A DNA stretch of 64,000 nt from NCBI GenBank assembly GCA_030427885.1, contig JAUICM010000001.1, forward strand, positions 124,001 to 188,000, given 5' to 3'. The translations under genes were made by a program, and so were the position numbers. This DNA is from Rhodothermia bacterium. Lineage in GTDB: Bacteria > Bacteroidota > Rhodothermia > Balneolales > Balneolaceae. Under the pieces are notes generated by a model that was given only the letters and a program-made list of their open reading frames with translations, searched no databases and was not told the DNA's origin. Positions 36,067 through 45,627 of this stretch are shown one piece after another. Positions within the stretch are counted from its first letter, which is position 1. The number at the start of each line of letters is the position of its first letter.

Positions 36067-36894
36067 TTATCGCTTCATTTCTTTTTCTTCAAGATCATCC
36101 AATTTTATTTTAGAATGTAAACTGAAAGAATAACAAAAAGTTACTGTTATAATTCCTTCAATCAGAAAAATATAAAAAGATTGAAACCACAATTGGACGT
36201 TCGAAAGAACAAAGGGAAGGAAAAGAATCCAATTTAGCAGACTAAGGATAATAGACTGAGAAAAGAAGTTCTCTTTGCTTCTATATACCGAAAAAATAGA
36301 TCCAAACGTAAGTAAAAAATGCTCAAAATAATTTAATTGTAGAGTGTAATCAGAATGAGTAGCTATTTCAAAATGCTGAAGGACTCCAAAAACTACACCA
36401 ATACCTAAAGAGAGTAATAATATAAAACCTCTTATTAGTACAGAATCACGAAAAGCTATTCTAAAATTAAATCTCTTCCATTTCTTAAGGTCTCTTGTTA
36501 ACTGATCTGATTCATGAACTGTAGTTTTAAGTAATGATATGAAGAAGAAAGATCCGATTAAGGAAAGAGAGAGATGCCTTAATACATTAAAGAGTTGAAA
36601 TTTAGTGTGATCAGCTTTGGTTTCGTCTAAGAAAAAAAGCAACCAATTTAAGAGGATTGAAAGAACTCCAGAAATAGAACCTATTGCTATTAGTCCAAAT
36701 AAAAGTAAACCAATTCTTCGATATAATTTATTGCTTGTACTGAACAGAATAATAAATAAACATTGAAATAAAATTGGGAAAAGAGATAAATAGACTCCTG
36801 TATACAGGTAGTAAAGATTCAGGAATATTAAGAAGCCAAGAATTCCAAAAGCAGCTAAATGGATACTCTTTTTGTCAAAACTAATTCCACTCAT
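36067..36894 (-). CDS. Polytopic membrane protein of unknown function, AT-rich
   Basis: A 275-residue protein with about eight hydrophobic segments, rich in Phe, Leu and Ile, ending in a charged KIKLDDLEEKEMKR. I recognise no family. The gene is visibly richer in A and T than its neighbours (not computed), and its codons favour A/T in third positions, which may reflect transfer or weak selection. It lies 12 bases downstream of the SpoIIE-type phosphatase gene on the same strand and may be co-transcribed with it, perhaps as a membrane partner. Confidence 0.75.
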   Translation of the reverse strand: MSGISFDKKSIHLAAFGILGFLIFLNLYYLYTGVYLSLFPILFQCLFIILFSTSNKLYRRIGLLLFGLIAIGSISGVLSILLNWLLFFLDETKADHTKFQLFNVLRHLSLSLIGSFFFISLLKTTVHESDQLTRDLKKWKRFNFRIAFRDSVLIRGFILLLSLGIGVVFGVLQHFEIATHSDYTLQLNYFEHFLLTFGSIFSVYRSKENFFSQSIILSLLNWILFLPFVLSNVQLWFQSFYIFLIEGIITVTFCYSFSLHSKIKLDDLEEKEMKR

Positions 36895-36906
36895 TTTATA
36901 ACTAAT

Positions 36907-38100
36907 CTACCCTTTAACCTCAGTCGTTTCAGCTATGGCTTTCGTAGCGGCTGTGGCCGGTGATTCCGGACGGTGGATACAGGTGAAGGTAATGTCATCA
37001 GCAGGTTCTTCAGTGCCAATAAATGCTTCCAGTGATGACTGGATCTTTTTAACAACGGTTTTGGAGTGGAGGGACCCGTAGATCTCCATCAAGGATTCTA
37101 TGCGTTCGGTGCCGTATTCCTCGCCGCGTGTATTACGGGCTTCACTTAATCCATCAGTATAAAGTAGTACAGAATCACCCGGTTTGAAATGGAATCTCTT
37201 TACTTCGAGATGTTGTCCCAGCATACTGGTAGAGGTCATACCGAGTGCAAAACCATTGGCTTTAAGATTGAAGGTGGCATCCCGCTCACGGCTGTAGTAA
37301 ACGGGAATATTATGTCCCGCCCGGACATACTCGAACTCTTCCTTATCATTAGGAAAGAATGCCACACAGCCAGTAACAAAAGTTTTGTCTTTGCTGTTAC
37401 TTTTTACAAAATCATTTAATTGGAGGAAGAGATCCTTTGGAGATGGCTGTTCCTTATGGATCAATAAATTTACCAGTGCCTGCATCCGAACCATATAAAG
37501 TGCGGCACTTAAGCCTTTTCCTGATACATCAGCAATGATCACATAGGTTCCCTTATCAGTTTCGATCACATCAAGATAATCCCCGCCAACATCTTTAGCA
37601 GTGTGTGCAAAAGAATAGACTTCCAGGTTTTCTTTATTCAGGGACGTTCCCGGAAGCAGACTTAATTGAATATCGCGGGCAAGATCGATCTCTTTTTGTA
37701 CATCTGATTTTTCGAGTAGTTCAACAAGCAGAAGCAAAAACATCGAAATAAATCCAAAAGGAAGAAGAAGCCCGGAGAAGAACACAACATTTGTTAAACC
37801 AAAGAAGCTAAGCAGATAATGAACCACAAAACTAGCTGATCCAAGTCCAAATGCCAATCTACGGGTGGGATTGAGCCTCTGTGTCAGGTCCGAAAACAAT
37901 TGCATGAACTTCACATGGCCCGGAAGATGCTGTCCCTGCTGACGTTCAATATCCTCAACTGCTTCTTTATACAAAAGCTTCAGGCGCTCAGTATCAGCAG
38001 AAAGTTCCTTGGAGATACGTTCCCGACTCATACCCGAAACATATTCCTGGTAAAACTTCCTGGTACCGTAGCCCGATTGTGCTTCGTTCTTTAAACTCAA
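36907..38100 (-). CDS. SpoIIE/RsbU-type PP2C phosphatase with membrane segments
   Basis: About 397 residues if started at the TTG at 38100; the frame is open to 38220, but that part runs through hairpin element E and is unlikely to be coding. ATG 38031 is a shorter option. An N-terminal helical part is followed by two hydrophobic segments (about 95-150), a linker with VQKEIDLARDIQLSLLPG (a known RsbU-type linker) and the phosphatase domain: AKDVGGDYLDVIE, YVIIADVSGKGLSAALYM, VRAGHNIPVYY, LLYTDGLSEARN and ADDITFTCI; the metal-binding Asp residues are present. Such enzymes dephosphorylate anti-anti-sigma-like (STAS) proteins. No partner is nearby. Confidence 0.88.
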   Translation of the reverse strand: MSLKNEAQSGYGTRKFYQEYVSGMSRERISKELSADTERLKLLYKEAVEDIERQQGQHLPGHVKFMQLFSDLTQRLNPTRRLAFGLGSASFVVHYLLSFFGLTNVVFFSGLLLPFGFISMFLLLLVELLEKSDVQKEIDLARDIQLSLLPGTSLNKENLEVYSFAHTAKDVGGDYLDVIETDKGTYVIIADVSGKGLSAALYMVRMQALVNLLIHKEQPSPKDLFLQLNDFVKSNSKDKTFVTGCVAFFPNDKEEFEYVRAGHNIPVYYSRERDATFNLKANGFALGMTSTSMLGQHLEVKRFHFKPGDSVLLYTDGLSEARNTRGEEYGTERIESLMEIYGSLHSKTVVKKIQSSLEAFIGTEEPADDITFTCIHRPESPATAATKAIAETTEVKG

Positions 38101-38174
38101 AAGTGTATTGAATCTGTTTTTGATTGGGGAATGTGTTCGTAATAATAGGCAAAAAGTTTTGTTTTTCTGAACGA

Positions 38175-38244
38175 GTTTCGTGTTACAGGTTTCGGGTTTA
38201 CAAAGGAGCGAAACCCCCAACCTGTAACCTTAGTTTCAACCCGC
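38175..38244. repeat. Heptad-word hairpin element E
   Basis: Units of the type GTTTCGG/GTTACAG occupy 38175-38202 and inverted units of the type GTAACCT/CCAACCT occupy 38210-38230. The arms 38182-38200 and 38210-38228 are complementary at 17 of 19 positions. It lies in the divergent spacer between the phosphatase gene and polA. Confidence 0.72.
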
Positions 38245-38306
38245 ATCTGTGAATTAAAAATCTTAGCTTCCTGAAAATCATAACAAGCCTAATTATTGCT
38301 GCTACA

Positions 38307-41066
38307 ATGTCAAAAAAACTTCTCTTCTTGTTGGATGGAATGGCGCTTATTTATCGTGCTCACTTTGGATTGATCAATGCGCGACTTAAAAGTCCGGATG
38401 GCACCCCAACAGGGCCGGTGTTCGGCTTCGCGAATACTGTTGATAAAATGCTTGCCGAGGAGAAGCCAACTCATATTGCTGTTGCATGGGATACCCACGC
38501 TCCCACATTCCGTCATGAAGCTGATGAAACTTATAAAGCCCAGCGGCCTCCACAACCAGAGGAGATCACCGTTGGAATACCATTGGTGAAGGAAATGCTG
38601 GAAGCATGGGGAATACCTAGCATAGAGCAGGATGGTTATGAAGCTGACGACATTATAGGAACAATAGCATCCGGGGCTAATGCTGATGATGTGGATGTTT
38701 TATTAGTCACTCCGGACAAAGATTTCATGCAATTGGTTCATGACCACATCAAATTAATGAAGCCAAACAATAAAGATGGTGGATTTGATATTGTTGACAG
38801 AGAAGGGGTGATGGATTACTTCGGAGTTTATCCTGAACAGGTGATAGATGTACTGGCGATCCTGGGCGATAGCGTTGATAATGTACCCGGTGTGCCTGGC
38901 ATCGGTAAGAAAGGAGCTCCTAAGCTGATTGAAGAGTTTGGGTCACTGGAAGAATGTATTGCACAGGCAGAAACCATATCCGCGAAAAGACAGCGTGAGA
39001 ATTTACAGGAATATGCCGATCAGGCTATGCATGCCAAGTTCATGGTTACCATTAAAACAGACGTTCCTGATACGCTGGATTGGGAAGAATTAGAATGGAA
39101 AGGCGCTGACAATAAAAAGCTTGGTACCTTCTTCAAGCGAATGGGATTCAGGACACTGTCTGCGAAATTTATAGGTGAGCAAGGTCCGGTTGCAGAAAAT
39201 GAAGGAGATCAGGTAGATCTGTTTGGTTCGGTAGGGGAAGGAGAAAAAGAAGATTTTAAAAAACTGGATGAAGAGAATAATAAATACGAGCTGGTTAAAT
39301 CTCTGGAAAGGGTAAAAGAGATCGCAGATCAGTATTCAAAACTGGATGTTTTTTGTTTTGATACCGAGACTGATTCTCCGGATCCCATGAGTGCCGGTCT
39401 GGTTGGTGTTTCCTTTTCAGCTGAAAAGGGGAAAGGAGTTTATATCCCGGTGAATGTGGAAGGGGGATTAAATGAAAAAGAAGTGCTGGATATACTTAAA
39501 CCAGTATTCGCAAATGAGAAGTCTGTAAAAGTAGCCCATAACTATAAATTTGATTACACCATCTTGTTCAGGCACGGAATTCGGATCGGAGGAAAGGCAT
39601 TCGATACTATGGTTGCTGCGTATTTGGTAGATGCCTCTCAGAAGATAAAAATGGATGAGCTGGCTAAGAAGTATCTGGGTTACTCACCAGTTCCTATTGT
39701 TGATCTGATCGGGAAAGGCAAAGCTCAGAAATCAATGGCAGACCTTACACCGGAAGAGGTGTATCAGTATGCTTGTGAAGATGCTGATGTAACCTTCCAG
39801 CTGTATGAGATACTGAGCGCTCAGATGAAGAAAGATGAACTCGAAGAGATAGCCAATACGGTTGACTTCCCATTAATGGAAGTGCTCGGTGATATCGAAT
39901 ACCAGGGGATCAAACTGGATGTGGCTATGCTCGAAGGATTTTCGAAAGATCTTGAGACTGACATAAGGGAATTGGAGAAAGAGATCTATGAGAAAGCCGG
40001 GGAGGAATTCAATATCAATTCCCCTTCCCAATTAGGAGATATCCTTTTTGATAAACTTGGATTACCTGCTGGTAAGAAGACCAAAACCGGTAAATATTCC
40101 ACCAATGAGGCTGTTCTAACCAAACTGGCGGTGAAATATGAGATCCCGAGTCTGATCCTGGATTACAGGCAACTTGCCAAGCTTAAATCCACTTATGTGG
40201 ATGCTTTGCCATCCATGGTTAACAAAGAAACCGGCAGGGTTCATACAGACTTCAATCAAAGTGTTGCTGCTACGGGCCGTCTGGCATCATCAAATCCAAA
40301 CCTGCAGAATATCCCGATCCGGACGGAAAGAGGGAGAGAGATCAGGAAAGCTTTTATTGCTGAAGAAGGATATAAGATCATGTCTGCTGATTACTCGCAG
40401 GTGGAACTTCGGGTGATCGCTCACATTGCTAAAGATGAAGCAATGATACAGGCCTTTAAGGACGGGGAAGACATCCATTCCAGAACAGCCAAAGAGATAT
40501 TCAATCTGGAGTCTCTGGATGAAGTTACACAGGATCACCGGCGAAAAGCTAAGGAAGTAAATTTCGGGATCCCATATGGACTAAGTGCGTATGGCTTAGC
40601 TCAGAATCTGGGTATTGAGAATAGTGAAGGCAAAGAAATGATCGATGAATACTTTAGCCGGTTCCCGAATATTCAGGATTACATTGCTGAGACTCAGGCT
40701 TTCGCCAAGGAACATGGATATGTAAGAACCCTGTTGGGACGCAGGCGTTATATTCCGGACATCAATTCAGGTAACTGGAACGTGCGGGCCTTTGCCGAAC
40801 GGGTAGCCATCAACATGCCGATACAGGGAACAGCTGCGGACATCATCAAGCTGGCTATGATACAGATCCACAACTGGCTTCTTTCAAACAAGAAGAAAAG
40901 CCGGATGCTGCTTCAGGTACATGATGAACTGATCTTCGAGATCCACGAATCCGAAATGGATGAAGTTCCGGACAAGATAACGGAGCTTATGGAAAATGCT
41001 ATGCAGATGGATGTTCCGCTTAAAGTGGAAGCGGGAATAGGAGATAACTGGTTAGAGGCGCATTAA
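38307..41066 (+). CDS. polA: DNA polymerase I
   Basis: A 919-residue three-domain enzyme for Okazaki processing and repair. The 5'-3' exonuclease (about 1-290) starts LLFLLDGMALIYRAHFG and has YEADDIIGT and ILGDSVDNVPGVPGIGKKGA. The 3'-5' exonuclease (about 330-510) keeps its metal residues: CFDTETDSPD, HNYKFDYTIL and YACEDADVTFQL, so proofreading should be active. The polymerase has motif A (SADYSQVELRVIAHIA), motif B (RRKAKEVNFGIPYGLS) and motif C (LLQVHDELIFEI). Intact and of usual length. An upstream TAATTATTG, 8 bases before the ATG, may be a -7 box. Confidence 0.98.
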   Translation: MSKKLLFLLDGMALIYRAHFGLINARLKSPDGTPTGPVFGFANTVDKMLAEEKPTHIAVAWDTHAPTFRHEADETYKAQRPPQPEEITVGIPLVKEMLEAWGIPSIEQDGYEADDIIGTIASGANADDVDVLLVTPDKDFMQLVHDHIKLMKPNNKDGGFDIVDREGVMDYFGVYPEQVIDVLAILGDSVDNVPGVPGIGKKGAPKLIEEFGSLEECIAQAETISAKRQRENLQEYADQAMHAKFMVTIKTDVPDTLDWEELEWKGADNKKLGTFFKRMGFRTLSAKFIGEQGPVAENEGDQVDLFGSVGEGEKEDFKKLDEENNKYELVKSLERVKEIADQYSKLDVFCFDTETDSPDPMSAGLVGVSFSAEKGKGVYIPVNVEGGLNEKEVLDILKPVFANEKSVKVAHNYKFDYTILFRHGIRIGGKAFDTMVAAYLVDASQKIKMDELAKKYLGYSPVPIVDLIGKGKAQKSMADLTPEEVYQYACEDADVTFQLYEILSAQMKKDELEEIANTVDFPLMEVLGDIEYQGIKLDVAMLEGFSKDLETDIRELEKEIYEKAGEEFNINSPSQLGDILFDKLGLPAGKKTKTGKYSTNEAVLTKLAVKYEIPSLILDYRQLAKLKSTYVDALPSMVNKETGRVHTDFNQSVAATGRLASSNPNLQNIPIRTERGREIRKAFIAEEGYKIMSADYSQVELRVIAHIAKDEAMIQAFKDGEDIHSRTAKEIFNLESLDEVTQDHRRKAKEVNFGIPYGLSAYGLAQNLGIENSEGKEMIDEYFSRFPNIQDYIAETQAFAKEHGYVRTLLGRRRYIPDINSGNWNVRAFAERVAINMPIQGTAADIIKLAMIQIHNWLLSNKKKSRMLLQVHDELIFEIHESEMDEVPDKITELMENAMQMDVPLKVEAGIGDNWLEAH

Positions 41067-41073
41067 CAGGAGT

Positions 41074-42156
41074 TCAGGCCCGGTACACAATAGCATTCAC
41101 ATTCATGCCGGCACCAACAGAAGCAAAGACGATAATATCACCAGGTTCGATCGAGTATCCTTCCATCTTACCTCTGGAGATGAGATCCATCAATGTAGGA
41201 ACGGTAGCCACAGAAGAATTACCTAACCACGAAACTGTCATGGGCATGATATGTTCAGGTAATTTATCAATACCGTATAAACCAAAAAGACGCTGGATTA
41301 TGGCATCATCCATTTTACCATTGGCTTGATGTATTAGAACATGCTTCACTTCCGATATATCAATATCAGCTTGTTCCAGACATGCTTTTATAGATTTTGG
41401 AACAGTTTGAAGAGCATATTGATATAGTTTACGACCATTCATCTTTAGAAAAAGATCATCCTGATTTTCATAATCCGGATTATCAGATTTGTCCATGTAC
41501 AACATCTGGGAGAATTCCAGTGTATCAGACCGGGTTTTATGGGCTAATATTCCTTCCGGGGCTACACTTACTTTTGATTCTAACACTACTGCACCTGCTC
41601 CATCGGCATAGATCATTCCATCTCTGTCATGGGGGTCATAGATCCTTGAGAGGGTCTCAGCTCCAATCACCAGGATCTTTGAAGCATCGCCGGATTTGAT
41701 ATAGTAGTTTGCCTGAATCATGGCCTGCACCCAGCCGGGACATCCGAAGGGGAGGTCATAGGCAACGGTATCAGGATTTTCAATTCCCAACTTATACTTA
41801 ACGCGAGCTGCCAGAGTGGGGACCATGTCGGAGCGATTACTATCTTTTCTAACATCACCGAAATTATGAGCTACGATCACATAGTCTAATTCTTCCATCT
41901 CGATCTCAGCATTCTCGATAGCAGCCTTCGCAGCATAATATGCAATATCGGAGGTATTCAGGTCATCACTCACGTAACGCCGTTCCGATATGGTCGTGAT
42001 CTCCTGAAACTTGTTTACAATATATTCCGGTTCCTTCTGGAGCTTATTCCCTGCTGAATCATAAAATTCAGATTGAAGAAATTCGTGGTTTTCGATTCGG
42101 TTAGGTGGTATGTAACTCCCGGTTCCCGTGATTACACTATTGATAGAACCGTTCAT
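41074..42156 (-). CDS. FabH-like 3-oxoacyl-ACP synthase III family protein
   Basis: A 360-residue thiolase-fold condensing enzyme. The catalytic triad is visible: Cys in YDLPFGCPGWVQAM (about 139), His in VLIHQANGKMDDAI (about 288) and Asn in WLGNSSVATVPTL (about 325). It begins ITGTGSYIPPNRIENHEF as in FabH, but insertions near residue 30 (NKLQKEPEYIVNKFQEIT) set it apart from housekeeping FabH; it may belong to a starter-unit or ketone-forming branch. Substrate unknown. It is convergent with polA (7-bp gap). Confidence 0.88.
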   Translation of the reverse strand: MNGSINSVITGTGSYIPPNRIENHEFLQSEFYDSAGNKLQKEPEYIVNKFQEITTISERRYVSDDLNTSDIAYYAAKAAIENAEIEMEELDYVIVAHNFGDVRKDSNRSDMVPTLAARVKYKLGIENPDTVAYDLPFGCPGWVQAMIQANYYIKSGDASKILVIGAETLSRIYDPHDRDGMIYADGAGAVVLESKVSVAPEGILAHKTRSDTLEFSQMLYMDKSDNPDYENQDDLFLKMNGRKLYQYALQTVPKSIKACLEQADIDISEVKHVLIHQANGKMDDAIIQRLFGLYGIDKLPEHIMPMTVSWLGNSSVATVPTLMDLISRGKMEGYSIEPGDIIVFASVGAGMNVNAIVYRA

Positions 42157-42288
42157 AGTTTAGTTATTAAAGCCAGTTTACTGTCCCTTTATTTGAGTGA
42201 GTCAATAACGTACTGTTTGAAATTTTTAAATCAAATTATGACAGTGATTTTTTTTGAAGAAAATTGAAATGCGGAAAATGTACCCGAT

Positions 42289-42489
42289 TCAGGAGGATTT
42301 ACTGGTGAAATCTGATGTAGAACCATCCCAAAAGCATTTTAAGCATCTTCCGTTTTTGAACTCATGCTCACAATTCTTATACCCATAAAGTTTATGGGCA
42401 CATTCGGGACACAGAGAACTCATGTCGGAAGAATCTGGATAGAATGTACTTCCGCATTCGTCACAGGTTTTGATCGTTTTCATATTCAT
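42289..42489 (-). CDS. 66-residue zinc-ribbon-like protein
   Basis: The sequence carries CDECG, CPECAH and, further on, NCEHEF and CLKCF, i.e. two or three Cys pairs spaced as in zinc ribbons. It has no signal or membrane segment. AAAGGAAC-like purines precede the ATG at 42489. I do not know a named family; a small metal-binding protein is the safe description. Confidence 0.65.
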   Translation of the reverse strand: MNMKTIKTCDECGSTFYPDSSDMSSLCPECAHKLYGYKNCEHEFKNGRCLKCFWDGSTSDFTSKSS

Positions 42490-42579
42490 AAGAAAGTTCC
42501 TTTCAGGAAAGTATACATATAATTACAAATGATTTGTTATAGCGGGAACAAAGTAGTGTGATACTGATGTTATGCTGCC

Positions 42580-44079
42580 ATGAAAGAACAGATTGGCTAT
42601 GATGTAATTGTGATGGGTTCCGGGATGGGAGGGCTCAGTGTGGCTTCGATGCTGGCTTCGGATGGATATAAGGTATTGATACTGGAAGCTGCTTTGCACC
42701 CAGGGGGGTGCAGTTCTTCTTATCCCAGGAAAGGATATATATTTGAATCCGGTGCTACTACCTTGATCGGATTTGATGAGCATCAGCCCCTTCGAACTTT
42801 AGAGCGTAAAACGGGAATCCACATCCCAAAGGAAGAATTGGATCCGTCAATGAGTGTTTGGTTTGAGGGTCAAAGGGTAATTCGATACAAAAATAAAAAG
42901 CAATGGATTGAAGAAGCGATACGGGTTTTTGGTGAACCCGAAGCTCAGCGTTCGTTTTGGGAATTGGCTTATCAGGTCTCAGATATGGTATGGAGCGCTT
43001 CGGAACGAAATAAATTTTTTCCTCCTGAAAATGTAATTGAATGGTTCAAGCTTGCCTTGAAGAATCCTGTCAAAGATGCCTTGAAACTAAAGTACGCTTT
43101 CAGATCCGTTAGTGATGTTATGCATTCATGTGGGTGCAGTAATCCAAAATTTGAGGCTTTTTTGGATGAACAGTTGATGATAACTGCCCAGGCAAGTGCC
43201 GCTGAAACACCCTTCCTGTTTGGTGCTGCCGGTATTACGTATACAAATTATAGTAATTATTATGTGCCGGGTGGTTTGATAAATATGATTAACACCATAA
43301 TTGACTACATCAGATCCAAAAATGGAGAGATACATACGAAAGAAAAAGCAGTTGAAATCAAAAAATCAAAGGGAGGTTATGTAGTCAGTACCTCTAAGAA
43401 TAAAAGCTATCATGCTCCGGTTGTCATCTCGAATATACCTGTTTGGAATATGAGTGGTATTACTGATGGAGAGATATGTTCTTACTTTCAAAAAGAGTCT
43501 GATAAGTACCAGAAAGCATGGGGGGCAATTACAATGGGTATTGCTATGAAAGATGACTTTCCAGAAGAAATGAGTTTGCATAATCAGATTCACTTGAAAG
43601 AAGGAGAAACTATTCCATTCACATCATCTGGATCACTTTTTGTTAGTATGTCCAAACGGGGAGATGAAAAACGAGCACCAATTGGTGAACGGGTTTTGAA
43701 CATATCTTGCCATACTGATCCGGAAATCTGGTTTAATATGAAACAGGATTACGACCGGAACAAGGAGATTGTACAGGAGTTTCTATTAGAACAGCTTGCT
43801 CAAAAGTTACCCGGATTTAGCAAAGAGAATATATTGCTTGTGGATTTGGCAACACCGGTAAGCTGGGAAAAATGGGTGTACCGAAAAAAAGGCAGAGTGG
43901 GTGGAATTCCACAAAATATGGCACGAAGCTTGCTCGACTGGACATCCAATGAAACTCCATTTGAAGGTTTATATATGGTAGGTGATACTACATTTCCGGG
44001 ACAAGGAATTCCTGGCGTAACTTTAAGTGGTATCAACGTATATTATCGCGTTGTCAAAAATCTAAAAAAACAGAATTAG
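42580..44079 (+). CDS. Phytoene-desaturase/retinol-saturase-type FAD oxidoreductase
   Basis: A 499-residue flavoprotein. N-terminal FAD site VIVMGSGMGGLSVASMLASDGYKVLILEAALHPGGCSSSY, which must be read as a dinucleotide fold followed by the GG motif (residues 9-49); the C-terminal FAD block is GLYMVGDTTFPGQGIPGVTLSGINVY. These fit the CrtI/CrtO/CrtH superfamily (carotenoid desaturases, isomerases and retinol saturases). Exact reaction unknown; the CrtH/CrtO-like branch is more likely than plain phytoene desaturase. Neighbouring ispG supplies isoprenoid precursors, which fits a carotenoid role by context. It is 3 bases before the first rhomboid gene. Confidence 0.82.
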   Translation: MKEQIGYDVIVMGSGMGGLSVASMLASDGYKVLILEAALHPGGCSSSYPRKGYIFESGATTLIGFDEHQPLRTLERKTGIHIPKEELDPSMSVWFEGQRVIRYKNKKQWIEEAIRVFGEPEAQRSFWELAYQVSDMVWSASERNKFFPPENVIEWFKLALKNPVKDALKLKYAFRSVSDVMHSCGCSNPKFEAFLDEQLMITAQASAAETPFLFGAAGITYTNYSNYYVPGGLINMINTIIDYIRSKNGEIHTKEKAVEIKKSKGGYVVSTSKNKSYHAPVVISNIPVWNMSGITDGEICSYFQKESDKYQKAWGAITMGIAMKDDFPEEMSLHNQIHLKEGETIPFTSSGSLFVSMSKRGDEKRAPIGERVLNISCHTDPEIWFNMKQDYDRNKEIVQEFLLEQLAQKLPGFSKENILLVDLATPVSWEKWVYRKKGRVGGIPQNMARSLLDWTSNETPFEGLYMVGDTTFPGQGIPGVTLSGINVYYRVVKNLKKQN

Positions 44080-44082
44080 CTT

Positions 44083-44706
44083 TTGGATCAGTTCCAGCCA
44101 AATACACGATTTTCAATATTTCCTCCAGGTATTAAATACCTGCTCATCGCAAACGGTATCATCTTTTTGATCACAAAGAGTATGTTTACCGGCCAGTGGA
44201 CTCCCATTGGAGAGTTTGTGGCAACACATTTTGCATTATGGTCCTTCGGGGATGGTTTTGCACCCTGGCAGTTAGTTACTTATATGTTTTTGCATGCTGA
44301 CCTGTCTCACATTTTCTTCAACCTTTTTGCGCTCTGGATATTTGGCCAGGCGATTGAAAACCTATGGGGGACCAAGCGATTCCTGGTGTACTATTTGTTG
44401 ACCGGAATAGGAGCGGCACTGGTACATATGCTGGTCGGCGGATACTTTACCTATACCATTGGTGCTTCAGGTGCGGTGTATGGAATATTGCTGGCTTTTG
44501 GGATGATGTTTCCAAACCAGTACATCATTTTGTTATTTCCTCCGATACCGATCAAGGCAAAATATTTTGTAGCCATTTATGGTGGAATTGAGCTATTCTC
44601 GGGACTAACACGGTCTGATTCGGGAGTAGCCCATTTTGCTCACCTTGGTGGTTTACTGGTAGGATTTATTTTAATTAAGCTCTGGAAGATCAAACGTCCG
44701 GGATAA
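44083..44706 (+). CDS. Rhomboid-family intramembrane serine protease (first of two)
   Basis: A 207-residue membrane protein with about six helices. The catalytic Ser is in [16 protein letters not shown] (about 130) and the His in HFAHLGGLLVGF (about 188); the HADLSHIFFNLFALWIFG segment is the usual helix 2. Translation seems to use the TTG at 44083, 3 bases after the previous stop, as no ATG occurs before the first helix. It runs in one transcript with the desaturase, a second rhomboid and ispG. Confidence 0.9.
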   Translation: MDQFQPNTRFSIFPPGIKYLLIANGIIFLITKSMFTGQWTPIGEFVATHFALWSFGDGFAPWQLVTYMFLHADLSHIFFNLFALWIFGQAIENLWGTKRFLVYYLLTGIGAALVHMLVGGYFTYTIGASGAVYGILLAFGMMFPNQYIILLFPPIPIKAKYFVAIYGGIELFSGLTRSDSGVAHFAHLGGLLVGFILIKLWKIKRPG

Positions 44707-44755
44707 TAGATCGATAAATATTACGTATGATCTTTAGTAGAAAGTAGGATAGGAT

Positions 44756-45619
44756 ATGGCTTATAATTCATTCGGAAATTCAGCTAAGAGAGGCTTCATG
44801 GCTATGCCTGTGGCATTAAGAACTATCATTGGCCTTAATACCATATTCTTTGTTGCTCAGTTTTTCTTTGCCGCTTTTTTTAAGATCAGTCTGATCAATT
44901 ATCTGGCTTTTGTACCAGACCTGACCACTTCCATCACACAACCGTGGAGACTCATTACCTATATGTTTCTGCATTCAATGCAGAATCCATTCCATTTCAT
45001 ATTTAATATGCTATGGCTTTGGTGGATGGGGCGTCCGGTAGAACAGGCACTGGGACCAAGAAGTTTCACCACCATTTATATCGGCGCAGGACTTACTGGA
45101 GCGGTTGTTGATGTAATCATGAGTATGGCCGGGGTTCCCGTTCCGGTGATAGGGGCCTCAGGTGCGGTTTATGGGGTGATGGTTGCATTCGCAATGCTTT
45201 TTCCGAGAACGCCAATCATGCTTTTGTTGTTACCTCCCATTGAAGCCCGGTACGTGATCGGAGGATTTATCGCACTAGATGTATTGTTATTAAGCAGTGC
45301 AGATGGGGTGGCCCGGTTAGTTCACCTGGGTGGAGCTCTTGGTGGTTACTTATTGATGCGGGCCCACAAGAATGGATTTGATCTGAGTCTGATCCCGAGA
45401 TATTTTGAATTCTTGTTCAGGAAGCTTAAGCCGTCACCTGGTTCTAAACCAGGGAAAAGCCGGAATAAGAAAATGAGCATAGTAAGTGATGCAGAGATCA
45501 TTGAGGAAGTAGAGCAATCAGAGTTGGATGAAATTCTGGAAAAGATATCGAAACATGGATATGATGCTCTTACTAAAGAAGAGAAAAGAAAACTATTTGA
45601 ATTAAGTAAAAAAGATTAG
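44756..45619 (+). CDS. Rhomboid-family intramembrane serine protease (second, with C-terminal extension)
   Basis: A 287-residue protein, again about six helices, with catalytic Ser in [16 protein letters not shown] (about 135) and His in [14 protein letters not shown] (about 187). A cytosolic tail of about 90 residues ends with [22 protein letters not shown], a DUF6576-like motif known at the end of Bacteroidota rhomboids. A good ribosome-binding site (AGGATAGGA) precedes the ATG. It probably arose by tandem duplication with the first, but the two differ clearly in sequence. Confidence 0.92.
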   Translation: MAYNSFGNSAKRGFMAMPVALRTIIGLNTIFFVAQFFFAAFFKISLINYLAFVPDLTTSITQPWRLITYMFLHSMQNPFHFIFNMLWLWWMGRPVEQALGPRSFTTIYIGAGLTGAVVDVIMSMAGVPVPVIGASGAVYGVMVAFAMLFPRTPIMLLLLPPIEARYVIGGFIALDVLLLSSADGVARLVHLGGALGGYLLMRAHKNGFDLSLIPRYFEFLFRKLKPSPGSKPGKSRNKKMSIVSDAEIIEEVEQSELDEILEKISKHGYDALTKEEKRKLFELSKKD

Positions 45620-45627
45620 GGCAATTA

